A stretch of DNA of 64,000 nucleotides, taken from Zea mays. Its lineage: Eukaryota; Streptophyta; Magnoliopsida; Poales; Poaceae. A program made the translations under genes and the position numbers. The stretch is taken from the NCBI RefSeq assembly GCF_902167145.1, contig NC_050096.1, positions 272,450,622-272,514,621 on the forward strand, in the 5' to 3' direction. A model generated the notes under the pieces. The model ran no database searches, had not been told where the DNA came from, and saw nothing but the letters and a program-made list of their open reading frames with translations. Shown piece by piece: positions 46,375-58,200 of the stretch; the first letter of the stretch is position 1; each line of letters starts with the position of its first letter.

Positions 46375-49300
46375 TTAAACATCATATACAGGCATGCGCT
46401 CTTCAATTGGCACACGGCAGATTGGACACTTCTTGCATTTCTCAGCACAAGATCTAATACAAAAAATGTAGCATCAGAATCAATATGTAGTAACGATTTC
46501 AAACATTGCCTAAATAGCTAGGAAGGACATATGAAAAGAACAGAAGAAACTGAAACATACTTGCATAAAGTTCTGTGCCGGCAGGGAAGTAGCACCATGC
46601 ATATCTCCCCCTCATAACAAATCCTACAAAGAACCTTCTCCTAAAAGACGAGAAAGAAAATGACCATCAATAGAAAAAATGATGAATTTAACAAGCTACT
46701 AGCTATGATGTATGACAAATTAAAGATTTAAAGATAATAACTATCAGTAAGCAGTGGCAGTAACTCATTCAGTAACAAACTAACAAAGTCAACAGTTTAA
46801 TTCTCAAAGTATTATCATTAGAATCAGGGTTACACTGCCTAAGGTCCTTATTGTTGACAAGTTGGACCTAAATGATTCCTTTTGTGTAAAGGGCATATGA
46901 AGTGAATATCATTCAAATGAAAAAATAAGAATGCAGTCACAGCAAAGGGGGCTACATTTTGAAGCCTTTCATATTCCTGTTTGGTACACTTGGTGATTTC
47001 AGATTGTTCTCCCAAAGCTGCCTGTAGCCTCCAAACCTGAAAGTGGGCAAGGGGAAGTTAATGCTTGCGATGATGTGAACTGAAACAAATGTTTTGACAT
47101 AATAATTCTGGAACAGAAACTGATTATATCATGTAACCTCTTCTGCAAGGTCCTTTTTAGGCATTTTCCTAACCACCTCTGGCGGATAGCCACAAAAGGT
47201 ATTGTACCTTCAACCGAAGAGTAAATAATCAGCACAGTATGTAAGCATGCAACAAAACAAGAGTAGCAGCAGATTAAGAAAATAAACAGAATTTCAATGA
47301 AAAGTAACATACCCAGTAGATTCAGTATAAAATAACCGGGCTTGTTCTTCCTTGCTCCCTTCATCAATAGACCACCAACCAAGAAGCCTGCACAACACAT
47401 GGACAAAGAAGCTTCATAGTTAAAAGCCTACAGTGGGGCAGAATGCTACTCTATGGTTCAACCAGGGAAAAAACACACTAGCGATATTAGATGGTACCTT
47501 GAACCATGATGAAGAAAAGCAAAGCAATCGCGAACTTTTGATGAGGCTGTAAGGTAATTAGGACTAACTGGTCCATTACGCAATAGCAGAACAACCTTCT
47601 CCACTAATCTTGCTAGAGAGAAAAGAACACCAGCACCTTGCAGAATAAATAGTGGCGAGAAAAGAGCAAATATTGGGATGTAGCGAGCGCTTGGTGGTGT
47701 GCCCTGAAATAAAATAATACATGTTCTACTGATGAGAGTTTGAAGGTCATTATTGGTCAGTTAACAGAGAACAGCCAGTAACACGTATCAGGTAGTTGCT
47801 AGCTGTTTCCAGGCTTGGGACAGAGGTTGCCACAGAAAAACTAATAAAACTGGGCCAGAATTTAAGACATGTTTCCAGAATTTATGAATAAATCTGTATA
47901 TCACCCAATGATTATCGAATTGTCTTTTGATCTATCCAAATAATGTCATGAGGTTGTTTTTAAAAAGAAGCAAAAAAAAGTTTCTTGCAATTCCATCCCT
48001 CTACATTTCATCAAACCAATATTCCCTATGTACCACAAGATTGGGTGGAACATACCTCCAACCGCATACAAAGCAATACTTGGAAAGCCACAAGAGGTAT
48101 TTTCATTACATGGCCCCCAATGTCAGGTAGACCACAAAGCTTCTCTTGTTCGTGATCTTCTAGTGATGGGAGGACAAGACCACTTTCCCAATCACGGTAC
48201 CTAATTGCCGCTGATGATGAGCTAGCCTCCCCATGAGTGGGGGACTTATGAATCATGGGATTAAACCATCTTGTACAGACAAGAAATGCAAAGCATTCCG
48301 CAATCCTGGATAAGCAAGGTGCCGAATTAGACTAACTGAAATCTCATAACAAGGAATAATGCCGGTGCAACAAGTCTCACCCATAATTTATAAACAAATC
48401 CCACCAGCCCAAAGCACCAACATCACCTGCCATGTGCAACAACGCATTATTACAAAAGCATTGCACAACAAAGCAAAAGAGACCTGAGAGACAGAGAGAG
48501 AAACTTCTGACGCTGTGAAACTAAAAACAGTTACTAGTTCAACTGATTTCACAAGCATTAAAAGAGAAGTCCCTTCTAATTTTCAAATACTATAATAAAG
48601 AAGAAACAAGTTGTAATAAATAATCATTCTAGGCAAGAAGAAATAGTGCAACAAATTCTAAGAATTCAAATTAAGGAACCCTAGTGAGGAGATCAGTTTT
48701 GTAAGTAACGATTGGAAGGCAACCAAGGAAACTTACCAGACAGCTTGAGAAGGGTGAATGTTGTAGCAGCTATAAGAAACACCATTGAAATTGCAACCCA
48801 AAAATGCTGGTTACAGAAAGGTTAAACATAATGAGAGAAATGTCTAATATTCTATTCTAATCAGTTAAAAATGATACATTCTCTGGAATCTGGATCGTCC
48901 CAGCTACTAGTAAGATCTATACAAAAGTTCAGAAGGCTGGAAAGATTCAATGCTTCTAATTAAGAGGGGTGGAAGCAGAAGTGATGTTTTCTATTGGTTA
49001 TTGATTAAGCATTCGTATGAAATGCAAAAGAAGTAAACCTGTAACTGGAAAAGAATATCAAAGAGAAATCCAAACATGTCTGGAAAAATGCAAGCCCTAG
49101 GGCTCCTGGCAAAAGCTAGTTATCTCAGTTAGACGAAACTCAATATGTTATAACAATGAATTTATATATCTGTTCATTGTATCAGTTTGCAATAGTGCAT
49201 CAGAACTAGCTCAACACAACTTACACCTGCCCAAAAGTGCTTAAATGATACTATAGCAAAAGTCACGGAAGACATCATTGTATCAGTTTGCAATAATACA

Positions 49301-52300
49301 TCAGAACTAGCTCAACACAGCTTACATTGGCCAAGTGCTTAAATGATACTTTAGCTAAGTGATGTGAGATACCTGAACAGTTAGTCCAATATTCTTTTTT
49401 TATCCTAATAATCTTTCCAACACAACAGCAACAAAGCATTTTAGTTCCAAGCAAGTTGGGGTACACTAGAGTTAAAACCCAACAGAAGCCACAAATCAAG
49501 GATCAGGCACATGGATAATTGTTTTCCATTCGCACCTATTCAAGGCCAAATCTTTGAATATATTCCATCCTTTCAAGTCTCCTTTTACTGCCTCTTCCCA
49601 TGCCAACTTCGGTGTTTTCCTATCTCTCTTCCCATTATTATTGCGTCTTAGGATCCCACTACTGCCTCTGAAGGTCTCCGTTGGACATGTTCAAACCATC
49701 TCAATCGGTATTGGACAAGTTTTTCTTCATTTGGCACTATCCCTAGCCTCCCATGTATATCATCATTCCGAACTCGATCACTTCTTGTATGGCCATAAAT
49801 CCAACGCAACATACGCATTTCCGCAACACTTATCTGGTGAACAAGACGTCTTTTTGTAGGACAATTCTTCACCATACAATATAGGAGGTCTAATCGCCGT
49901 CCTACATAACTTGCCTTTTAGCTTATGTCGTACCTTCTTGCCACATAGAACGCCAAATGCCTGGCGACACCTCCACATTGCTTTGATTCTATGGCTAATA
50001 TCTTCATCGATATCCCCATCTCTTTATAACATTGGTCCTGAATACCGAAAGATATCCTTCCTAGGAACTACTTGACTGTAGCAGTGCTAAAGTAAAATCT
50101 CATGTATTCGGTTTTAGTTCTACTGAGTTTTAAACCTTTGGACTCTAGACTCTCCTGCCAGAACTCCAGTTTCCTATTTACTCCAACACTGCTTTTATCA
50201 ACTAGCCCTACATCGTCCGCAAAAAAACATACACCAAAGGGTGTCTCCTTATATGTCCCTTATGACCTCATCCATCACCTAGGCAAAAAGATAATGGCTC
50301 AAAGTTGACCCTTCATGGGTCCCTAATCTAATCGAAAAATCACCTGTGTCTCTACTTGTTCGAACAGTAGTCACAACATTGTTGTACATGTCCTTAATGA
50401 GTCCAACGTATTTTTTTGAAACTTTAAATTTGTCTAATACCCACCACACATTCATTGGTATTTATTATAAGCCTTCTTCAAGTCAATGAAAATCATGTGT
50501 AGGTCTTATTCTGCTCCCTATATTGTCATTTGTCTTATTAAGAAAATGGCTTCCATGGTTGATGTTTCAGGCATGAAACCAAATTGGTCAGTAGAGTAGA
50601 GATCCTAGTTATTCCTCTCAGACGATGCTCAATATCTCTCTCCCATAGCTTCATAGTGTGGCTCATCAACTTAATTCCCTAGTAATTGGTACAGCTTTGA
50701 ATACCTCCCTTATTCTTGTAGGTTGGTACCAATATACTTATCCACTCGACAGGCATCTTGTTAGACCAGAAGATATGGTTGAACAGCTTGGTTAGCCAAA
50801 CTACAACTGTCCCGAGGCATCCCCATGCCTCGATTGAGATACCATCAAGGCCCATCGCCCTACCCCCTTCATCCTTTTCAATGCCTCTCTAACCTCAGAT
50901 TCTTGGATCCTACGCACAAAGCGTCTATTGGTGTCATCAAAGAGTCATCCAACTAAAAGCCTACGTCCCCATTCTTCCCATTGAACAATTTGTCAAAATA
51001 CTCCTGCCACCTATATGCTTGATCTCGTCCTCCACCAAGAGGTGCTCCATTTCATCCATAATGCACTTAACTTGATTTTGATTGTCGTCCCTTGTTTTCT
51101 CCCACAGACCCTATCCATCCTATATATGTCCTTATCTCCTTTGTACAAAATAAATCTAACCTACCAGATTCAAACCAACTGAGCTAAGGTTGGTCTATCC
51201 TAATAACCTTTCCAGTAGTGTCAATATATAGCACCGTATATTAGTCTTATGTATTCAACTATGCAGTTGGTTTGTAGCATATGCTATAGTCCATTCCATT
51301 ACTAAAGAGTATCAAATGAATGTCAATATATTGCACAACTTAAATTTTCGGGGTTAAGCGATACTCATAATCTGAAGTTCTTTTTGTATTGAACAATGGG
51401 CTGCAATCAAACCAATGGAGAAATTGTGCTAACAGCAATCAGATCCACTAGTATGAGACTTACAGGAAGCGTCTCCCAAATAGCTTCATCACTCATGCTT
51501 TCTTCATCTCCAGGCATTAAAGCTCTACACATTCTGAATAATGAAAAAACATGCCAAGAAATGCATACACGTCAATGTCCAGAGTGACTAATACAGTAAG
51601 TCTCCAAAAATAACAAATAATAGTTTATTTTTCTTTGGTTAATGAGGTTCATAATTTGAACAGAAAAAGATAGAGGATTCAAACAATGATCAATATCCTG
51701 AATGTGTGCAGACACGGAAGTGTGAACTTTACCACAATATTATGGCACAAGCAAAACATATTAACATACAGAAGGATCTTGTGAATTCATTATTTTTATA
51801 ATGATGTCAAAAGAACAATGGAAGACAAGCCATCAATGTAGATTATGTGTCATAAGTTCTTGAAGCCATCAATGTAGATTATGTGACAACACATTTTGCT
51901 GCTTCTGCGGGTTCAATCGATATTTTAAAAACTAGGCAGGTCAATTATATACAGTCATTACAAGAATAGGCAAAGTGAAGTACATAACAAGATATACCGC
52001 ACTAGTTGAAATCATATAAAATTGAACTAAAATTTAAAAAGTATTTCAACTAAATCTAACAATCCATGGGAAATAAAAGGTAATAGCTCAAATTGGTTAC
52101 CTAAAATTGTCAATAAGGATAATTGCTTCAAAGGCCAACAGAGGAAGGAACACAATCTTCAGATCAAAAGATGGATGATTTCTAACTGGGCAAACACAAA
52201 AGAAAAGAAGTGTTAAGATTACAAAGTTAACATAACAGAGAAACTTAACATGCGTCTCAGATTAAACTATTCTAGGAATCTCAATATGGTGACCATACTA

Positions 52301-53357
52301 GACAGGTTTTGTTACCCAATGGATTCTGACCCTACCTCTTATGCTTTCAAGATATATGCAGAGAAGCAGCTCGAACGCAATTAGTAAAGGCGCTGCAACA
52401 ATCGAATGACATGGTGCCCACTGCAAGCAAAAAGAAACATATCAGGCTAACTGGATGCAAAATGAGCAATGGTAATGCAAACAGTAAAAAGGTCAGGTTT
52501 AATAGACGAGCCACTGTAAATCTCACATGACGGCCATGAGGTAATGAAGGGGCAGGCATTGAAAACCTTCCACGCGCAACAATACCATGAAAGAGCCATA
52601 GTGGAATGAATATTATCCTACATGATCAAAGTAGCATCATTAGCAATTTGTATCGGCTTTACCATTGTCAACTTATAGTATTTGTCATAAAGCAATCCAT
52701 AATTCGGTATTACCTAATTCTAGCTACAAGGTTTTATCGTTGCGTTTGGCGTATCAGAACAGTGCTTAAAGGCATAAAATCTGCTGTCTATTATCCTAGC
52801 ACAACACCAAGTGAGGAAATGCCGGCGGCTGGCCAGCATCAGCTCGGTTATAGATGGGGTCATTGATAAGCATCAATTGAGAACTACCAGCAGCTCTCAA
52901 CATTCATCTGAGCCCCAGACATGTAGCTGAATTACACGTCGGCGGAGCAGATTATCCAGCACCAGCTACCAGCAGCCAAGAGCCAACCCTGAAACGCACG
53001 CAACACGCAAAAAAAAACGAGCATACGAATCCGCCAATTCCAAAACTACATCTGCATCGCAAGAAAGACGCTCTCCCCCGGTCCCCTCAAATCAGAACGC
53101 TGTCCAATAACTCGAAGCCCCTCCCCTCGCTGAAACAAAACTAATTAGATCGAATCGAAGCGGAGGGGGAGGGACGAAAGCCAGGTGGGAGGGGACGGGG
53201 AGGTTAGTGTTTAGAGCGCGTACCACCAGGAGTATGTGGTGCGTCCGTCGACCCTGAGCGCGAGGAGGAGAGTGAAGCAGAAGAGCGCGGCGTGCGCCGA
53301 CGCCGCCTGGGCCGTCTTCCCCACCCCCGCCCACGTGTGCCCCCGCCGCCGCTGCAT
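46375..53357 (-). CDS. Multi-pass membrane RING finger protein, TMEM185-like (14 exons)
   Basis: Exons: 53357-53224, 52617-52527, 52420-52336, 52185-52101, 51533-51464, 48806-48737, 48426-48381, 48305-48056, 47703-47498, 47387-47313, 47207-47138, 47036-46956, 46640-46561, 46453-46375. All junctions are GT-AG, phases agree, and the total is 1,422 nt (473 residues). The ATG follows an in-frame TAG 15 bases upstream. Hydrophobic segments lie near residues 21-38, 46-60, 78-99, 111-130, 156-178, 181-204, 258-275 and 282-305. The C-terminal RING is C426-x2-C429-x11-C441-x-H443-x3-C447-x2-C450-x6-C457-x2-C460 (C3HC4), then [13 protein letters not shown] and stop. This matches the plant family annotated 'transmembrane Fragile-X-F-associated protein' (Tmemb_185A domain). 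The RING suggests ubiquitin ligase activity at a membrane; the substrate is unknown. Intron 5 (2.66 kb) contains LINE sequence. Confidence 0.93.
46561..46640 (-). other. Exon 13: first half of the C3HC4 RING
   Basis: This exon encodes [20 protein letters not shown] then RHRTLC, supplying the first four zinc ligands and H443. Exon 14 supplies the remaining cysteines ([13 protein letters not shown]). The split between C447 and K448 is by a phase-2 intron. Confidence 0.93.
49175..49375. repeat. ~101 bp tandem duplication in intron 5
   Basis: CATTGTATCAGTTTGCAATA occurs at 49175 and 49276. The copies stay similar through GCTTAAATGATACT. It lies just beside the 3' end of the LINE fragment. Confidence 0.85.
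49385..51200 (-). mobile_element. LINE (RTE-like) fragment in intron 5
   Basis: In minus orientation, the same as the host gene, broken RT sequence is visible. It includes a palm segment with [11 protein letters not shown] at about 50195-50230, and the C-terminal region at 49648-49875 ([20 protein letters not shown]). The 3' end (TGTACCCCAACTTGCTTGGA, then ACTAAAATGCTTTGTTG) has the form of plant RTE-type LINE ends. Many stops are present. No 5' end or clear TSD was found, so it is a truncated, inactive copy. Confidence 0.85.
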
Positions 53358-53789
53358 CTCTCCTGCTCCCTAGACCCCCGACGGGAAAGGCAAATATCCC
53401 CTTCTCCGGTGGCTCCGCTTCCTTGGACTCGAAGTTCGGCGATGGGTGGGTGACTCGGAGAAATGGGGGATAAACAGAACAAAGGGTACAAGGGTTTCTC
53501 TCTCTAGTCTAGTGATGGAGTCATGGAGTATGATAAGAGCGACGATTCCATTCTGCGTTCTCTCTGCGCTTTTTCGTAATGGAGTAGCATAACCTAGCAG
53601 TAGTATATTGCCGAGCCGCTGTTCATGGTCATGGGAGATGGAGAGGGGATGGATTGGATTGGTCGGGTCGGGTCAGAGAAGGAGAGAAGGAGAGGGATCG
53701 GGTCCCGGGGGCCAACAACGCGCGCCTGGTGTTTGAGACTGACCGCAACGCTGCCCTCTCCCCTTGCATGCGGCGCGTAGGGGGCACCC
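53358..53789 (-). promoter_or_regulatory. 5' UTR and proximal promoter region of RING gene
   Basis: GC-rich sequence lies upstream of the start codon, with CT-rich runs near 53495-53510 and 53560. No convincing TATA box or defined start site is visible, which is common for housekeeping plant genes. The extent is inferred only from position. Confidence 0.4.
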
Positions 53790-54083
53790 TATGGCCGCAG
53801 CGGTGCCCCCTACAGCGCCCCCTACGTGTCGGTCCCCTTCTCTCTCCCCTAGATCTAGCGTGTCACTGTTCATCACCCTAAACACTGTGCTGTGGGTCCA
53901 CGAGTAATTGTTAGTAGATAAAAAATTGATAGTTGATATAGAAAATGATATTTTATAGTGGTAGTGGGGTATAGGGGGAGTATTTAGGGGGAACCGCTGC
54001 GGGAGATGAAAAAATAGGGGGGAAAATAGGGGGAAAAAGTGATATAGGGGGAAAAATTTAGGGGTAACGGTTGCGGATAGCCT
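53790..54083. mobile_element. Possible MITE upstream of RING gene
   Basis: The left end CTATGGCCGCAGCGGTGCCC and the right end, read in reverse (GGCTATCCGCAACCGTTACC), are similar inverted repeats. Internal runs of TAGGGGG and CCCCCTA extend the symmetry. The superfamily and TSD could not be fixed. Confidence 0.38.
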
Positions 54084-55198
54084 GAGAAGCCGACGAGCTG
54101 GATTTTTTTTCTGCTCGGTATCAGGTCCTTTTTGGTTTAATTGAGGGACTAAGTTATTATCTACTCTGTATAGTTCTATAGACTAAAACTATTCAAAATG
54201 TATTAAATAAATCATAAAAAAACCTAAATATTCTTAGTGTTTTCTCGCCGTTAGTGTAACTGAAATAAAGGAGGTCAAAAGGTAGAATCTATATAGTTTA
54301 GTCCCTTTTAGTCATCCTTTAATGTGTTTAGTTTGAGGTTAAAGTAGAATGAAGCGGGACAGATACCGTCCTCTCGATTTTTTGGTATCACGCTGTCACT
54401 AAAAATTATTTCGGTGTTTAGCTTGCTCTCATGTGACTCTCATTCAAACACTATAAAATTGTGGTCGCTCACTTCATTCCTCCTTATACCTCCAACCAAA
54501 CATACCATAAGCGACTAGATTATAAAACAATTTAGTCCATATTTTAATCTCATAATTTGATAATTTAATGACTAAATGTAACTAAAATGGATAACTAATC
54601 TTTAGTTCATCAAACTAGACGGCGCTAAGTGTAGGAGAATTTTTTTCTGCGACTTGGTGGCTCCGCCCGCGGCCCCCATCGTCCGGCCCCGTTTTGGCGG
54701 TTGCTTGCACGGCACACTCTCGGATCCTCCCGCCACGTTCCTCTCCCCGCCCCGCGTCCCACCGTCATCCCGCCCTACACCGACTCGCCGAGACGGAGGA
54801 TCGCCCGCACCGCGGCGCGGGGACCGGGCCGACGACGCAGCCGGCCTGCCGAGACGCAGGTCAACAACGGATTTGGTGGGTCCGTTCCGTAGCTGCAAAT
54901 GTCCCAAAATATAATTGGGAAAATATACAGGTAATAACATTGGTAAATGCGAAAGTCAAAAAAAAAACATTGGTAAATGTGTACTCCCTCCATTAATTGA
55001 GTGATATTTTAGAGTTAGAAATTTATCCTAAAATAAAATAAGTGCGTCTTTAAAGATATGAAATAACATAACCCTAATTACTTTTCTATTTTTAGTGCAA
55101 TGATATATCTTTATTATTATTATTATTATTACTACTACACATATATAACTATACTACTATTATATATAACTAAAATAAGTGCATCTTTAAGTATTGTG
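54084..55198. other. Intergenic sequence with GC-rich block and AT-rich debris
   Basis: 54120-54600 is AT-rich with TTTAGTCCC-type motifs often seen in decayed MITEs. 54650-54890 is strongly GC-rich without a supported ORF. 54983-55050 starts CTCCCTCCATTAATTGAGTG, like one end of a Stowaway MITE, but the other end is not clear. Confidence 0.4.
55111..55138. repeat. TTA/CTA microsatellite
   Basis: About six TTA units are followed by ACT units. Likely polymorphic. Confidence 0.85.
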
Positions 55199-56310
55199 TG
55201 TCTCGTACCTCGTTCCAACAAGTACATTCATTGTACGCGTTCCGGGGCTCCGAATGATGTCGCGGAGGATGCAAAATTTATATTTGTTCGGACAGAATGT
55301 TTCTACTTCCAGTCATCGTTGACTTGCGCTATCAGCAACATTGAGATAAAACTCGTAGTAGCGGTTAGTCGGTTACAAGCACTCGAGAGAGGGAGGAGAG
55401 GCTCTCAGGTCTCATGTCGGGATGAAAGTCGAGCTTAGAAGTTGAAAGGTGAAGCTTGACGGGGCTCTGGCCTTGAAATCCTCGTCGACGCTCCTTCTCA
55501 TGTTCGTCCTTGTGAGCTCGTCTCCGTCTGAAGGCGTTCAATGGTGTCCAAGAGCCCTCTACTCGATCTCATTTGCCCTAAGACGACCCTCTCCCTTTTA
55601 TAGGTCGGGACAGGGGTCGGGCGGCGGTGGTTTCCTCGGGAAGAAGTCGTAAGGCAAGGGTAAAACTAGTGTTTTACCCTGGGAGAGGCCACACATACTC
55701 GTGGGGTCCGGTGCTGTCTGGTTGTCGTGTATTATCGTGGTGGATGACGCGTCGGCGATGGTCCTAGGCACCATCATTCTGGCTACGTCGACCCCTGGCT
55801 TCCGTAGCCTGGGGCTCGGCGCGGCCCGTCGTGTAGTGCCCTGCTGGAGGTTTGCACACTCAGTCCTAGACCGATAGACCATAAGTGCGTCGTAGGTCGA
55901 GGGGCGCGCGGGCCATTAATGCACTGTTATCCGGGGGCTCGTAGGTCATGAGTGCTATGTAGCTCGAGGGGTTCATATGTCATGAGTGGAAAGTGGACCG
56001 GCGCCCACGCTGTGGCTTGGTGCCAAACGTGGTTAATGCGACCAGTCATTTATGGCGGGTCAGTCTGAGGCCTGGCACGAGATCCACTCGAGTGGTTCCC
56101 TTCTGACACGCCCGAACTCCCTTGTCAGGCTCCACCACGCCCGACCCCTAGCTCGGTGCCGCGGGGTTCGACCGGGATGGGTCGTTCCAGGGTTGGTGTA
56201 CTTGGTCTTTCGAATAACTAACGGTCCCCAGCCATTCAGGGGCTCTTTCCTCAGCACACTCACTGGCTGGTGGGTCCCGGACCTAGGGTCCGGGGATCAT
56301 TTCCTCGACA
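55199..56310 (-). mobile_element. 3' LTR of Tat-type gypsy T
   Basis: Plus strand TGTCTCGTACC...CTCGACA. On the minus strand TATAAAAGGGAG lies near 55590-55601. Immediately outside the high end the minus strand has the purine-rich TTTGGGGGATCAGAGGCTAC, the usual polypurine tract placement before a 3' LTR in Tat elements. No TSD could be confirmed. Confidence 0.65.
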
Positions 56311-58200
56311 GTAGCCTCTGATCCCCCAAATGGGGAGTATCTCCCTTCGGGGCTGATGACAGGTGGGACGGTGTCCCGTCTGTTCGTTTCCCAAGCAGTT
56401 GTGACGTTCCCTCGAAAATTGGCACCACTCTTGTGGCGACCATCCGCCTCCTGGAGTGGAGTCGGGCGCTTTTCTACCCTCTTTATAAACCTTGGGTGGT
56501 CGCTCCCCTGCTGGATGTCCTTGATGTGTCATTTAAACTTGTCTTCAACCGGGTCAGCGGTCGAACCTTGAGCTTATCAAAATGTCACGCTCAGTGGGTC
56601 TCAAGTCGAGGTAGGCTTCTCCCCTCAGGCTTGTCAACCTCCACTTTTTGTCTGATTTTGCTCCGCCCTTTTTCCCACAGTAGTGCGGTCGCCGTCGACC
56701 CGGAGGTTGCATCTCGGACGAGCTCCGCGTATCTTCCTTCTCCTCCTCGAGCGCTCACAGGAGTTGGGATGCCTTTCACGCAGCGTTGGAGGCCACCAAG
56801 GTCGAAGTCGAGCTTGTTGCAGGTGCAGCTCGCCTAGGCCGACGGTCGCGTCGTCAGTAAGTTGTTTGATTCTCACTTTTTCTATGGGTTTTTCCTTCTT
56901 TGTCCCTTTTTCTTATCCTGCTCGTTTCTCATGGTAGCCTTAGAAGCAAAACTTGAGATGTTGCGCCACCGCTCGGGCTAGCTTCTTGATTACGTTGGGG
57001 TCTGTGGTGCCTCTTTAATCGAGTGCCTGGATAACGCCCCGTGTCGCGTTTAGGACAATGATGACTTTGGTGTTCATTGTGGGGCTATGGTGGCGCTGCT
57101 CATGGCAAAGGTCTGTTCTAGCTGTCGCCTTCAGGATCTCATCGGTCCCCTTCGTCCCTCTCGGATGAAGGGTTGGAGGACCTGCAGGAAGGTTACGACA
57201 ACGTAGCCAGCCACGTCGTGCTCAGGGTGCCTGCTAATGACGTTGTTCGTGCTGCACGCTAACCACAATGTGCTACACCTTGGCATTGTCCTCATGGCAA
57301 TAATAATATATATGAAAAAGACTTTTGCTTTCTGATTTCTAGCGATGTGGGGCCTTCGAATCACTTCCCTCTACTATCTACATGGGCTCGTCTGATTACC
57401 TCTCCTTTTTAAGAGCGCACGATAGAGAGAGAGAGGGAGGGAAAGTGTTCCTCTCCGCGGATCACTCGCTAGCTCGGGCTTTCCTTCACCCATGGATCGG
57501 GGCGACTCCCAAAGGGGCGATCGCCCGAGGGGATGGTGCGACCGTCCCATCTTTCTTCCTGGGTTCCCTTTCATCCTCCTATCAACTAATCTTTAGCTTA
57601 TTCTCTAGGGTGTCGGTCGCCTCTCTTGATGCGTGAAGGCGTCGTGGCTTCGTGCCCCGGTCAGGCGCCTTACCGACCCCCCTAGAGCGAAACAAGGATG
57701 CTCTTTTAAGGGATTCAAGCATGGTATGTTTGGCCTTAGAAGTGACTAACGCTGAGGTGCGACATCTACAATCGCGACTAGTGACTCTTGACAATTTGGG
57801 GCCAGGTAAACTGTCGTGGTCCGGCCTTTAGGCTCTCGACGCTTTGTAGATTCCTGACTACCTGGTGGTTCGTCGTAGGTCCTCGGCATGAAGCGATGGG
57901 CTTTTTCCTATGCATAGATCGGGCTACAAGATTCGTTTGTGCATGGGGGAGGAATTAGAGGTCGCGTCTCCTTGACATCCTGGAGCACGTTCATGAGGCC
58001 GTGGAGTTTGGGATTCGCTGTGGCACAGTGATGGCCTTCGCCATTGCGCAACTTCACTGTGGTGGCAGTCTTCATGATGTTGTCAACCTACCTGCTGGGA
58101 CAACGTCAACGGACTTGGAACTCCTAACAAGCGGCTTTGACGTCGCGGCGAACTCCGTGCTCGGGGGTGGTGTCGGTGGAGGAAATAATCCGTGATCTCC
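56311..58200 (+). pseudogene. Plus-strand extra ORF remnant in gypsy T
   Basis: Opposite to the element, a TATA-like TTTATAAA lies at 56482-56489. Downstream are fragments of a coiled-coil-type extra ORF: ALEVTNAEVRHLQSRLVTLD near 57715-57790, and AIAQLHCGGSLHDVVNLPAG then TTSTDLELL at 58030-58130. Similar endings are familiar from extra ORFs of Tat gypsies. Numerous stops and frameshifts mean it is not functional. Confidence 0.5.

Noticed and set aside
49554..49859. Plus-strand ORF of 101 codons in intron 5
   Set aside because: It is the antisense shadow of the LINE RT fragment on the minus strand.
53204..53491. 95-codon ORF overlapping exon 1 of the RING gene in another frame
   Set aside because: The spliced frame starting at 53357 gives the family-typical protein. 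This frame runs through the splice donor and has low-complexity arginine content.
57131..57794. Minus-strand ORFs of 60-77 codons in gypsy T
   Set aside because: They have no domain and overlap the plus-strand extra-ORF remnant, which explains the composition better.
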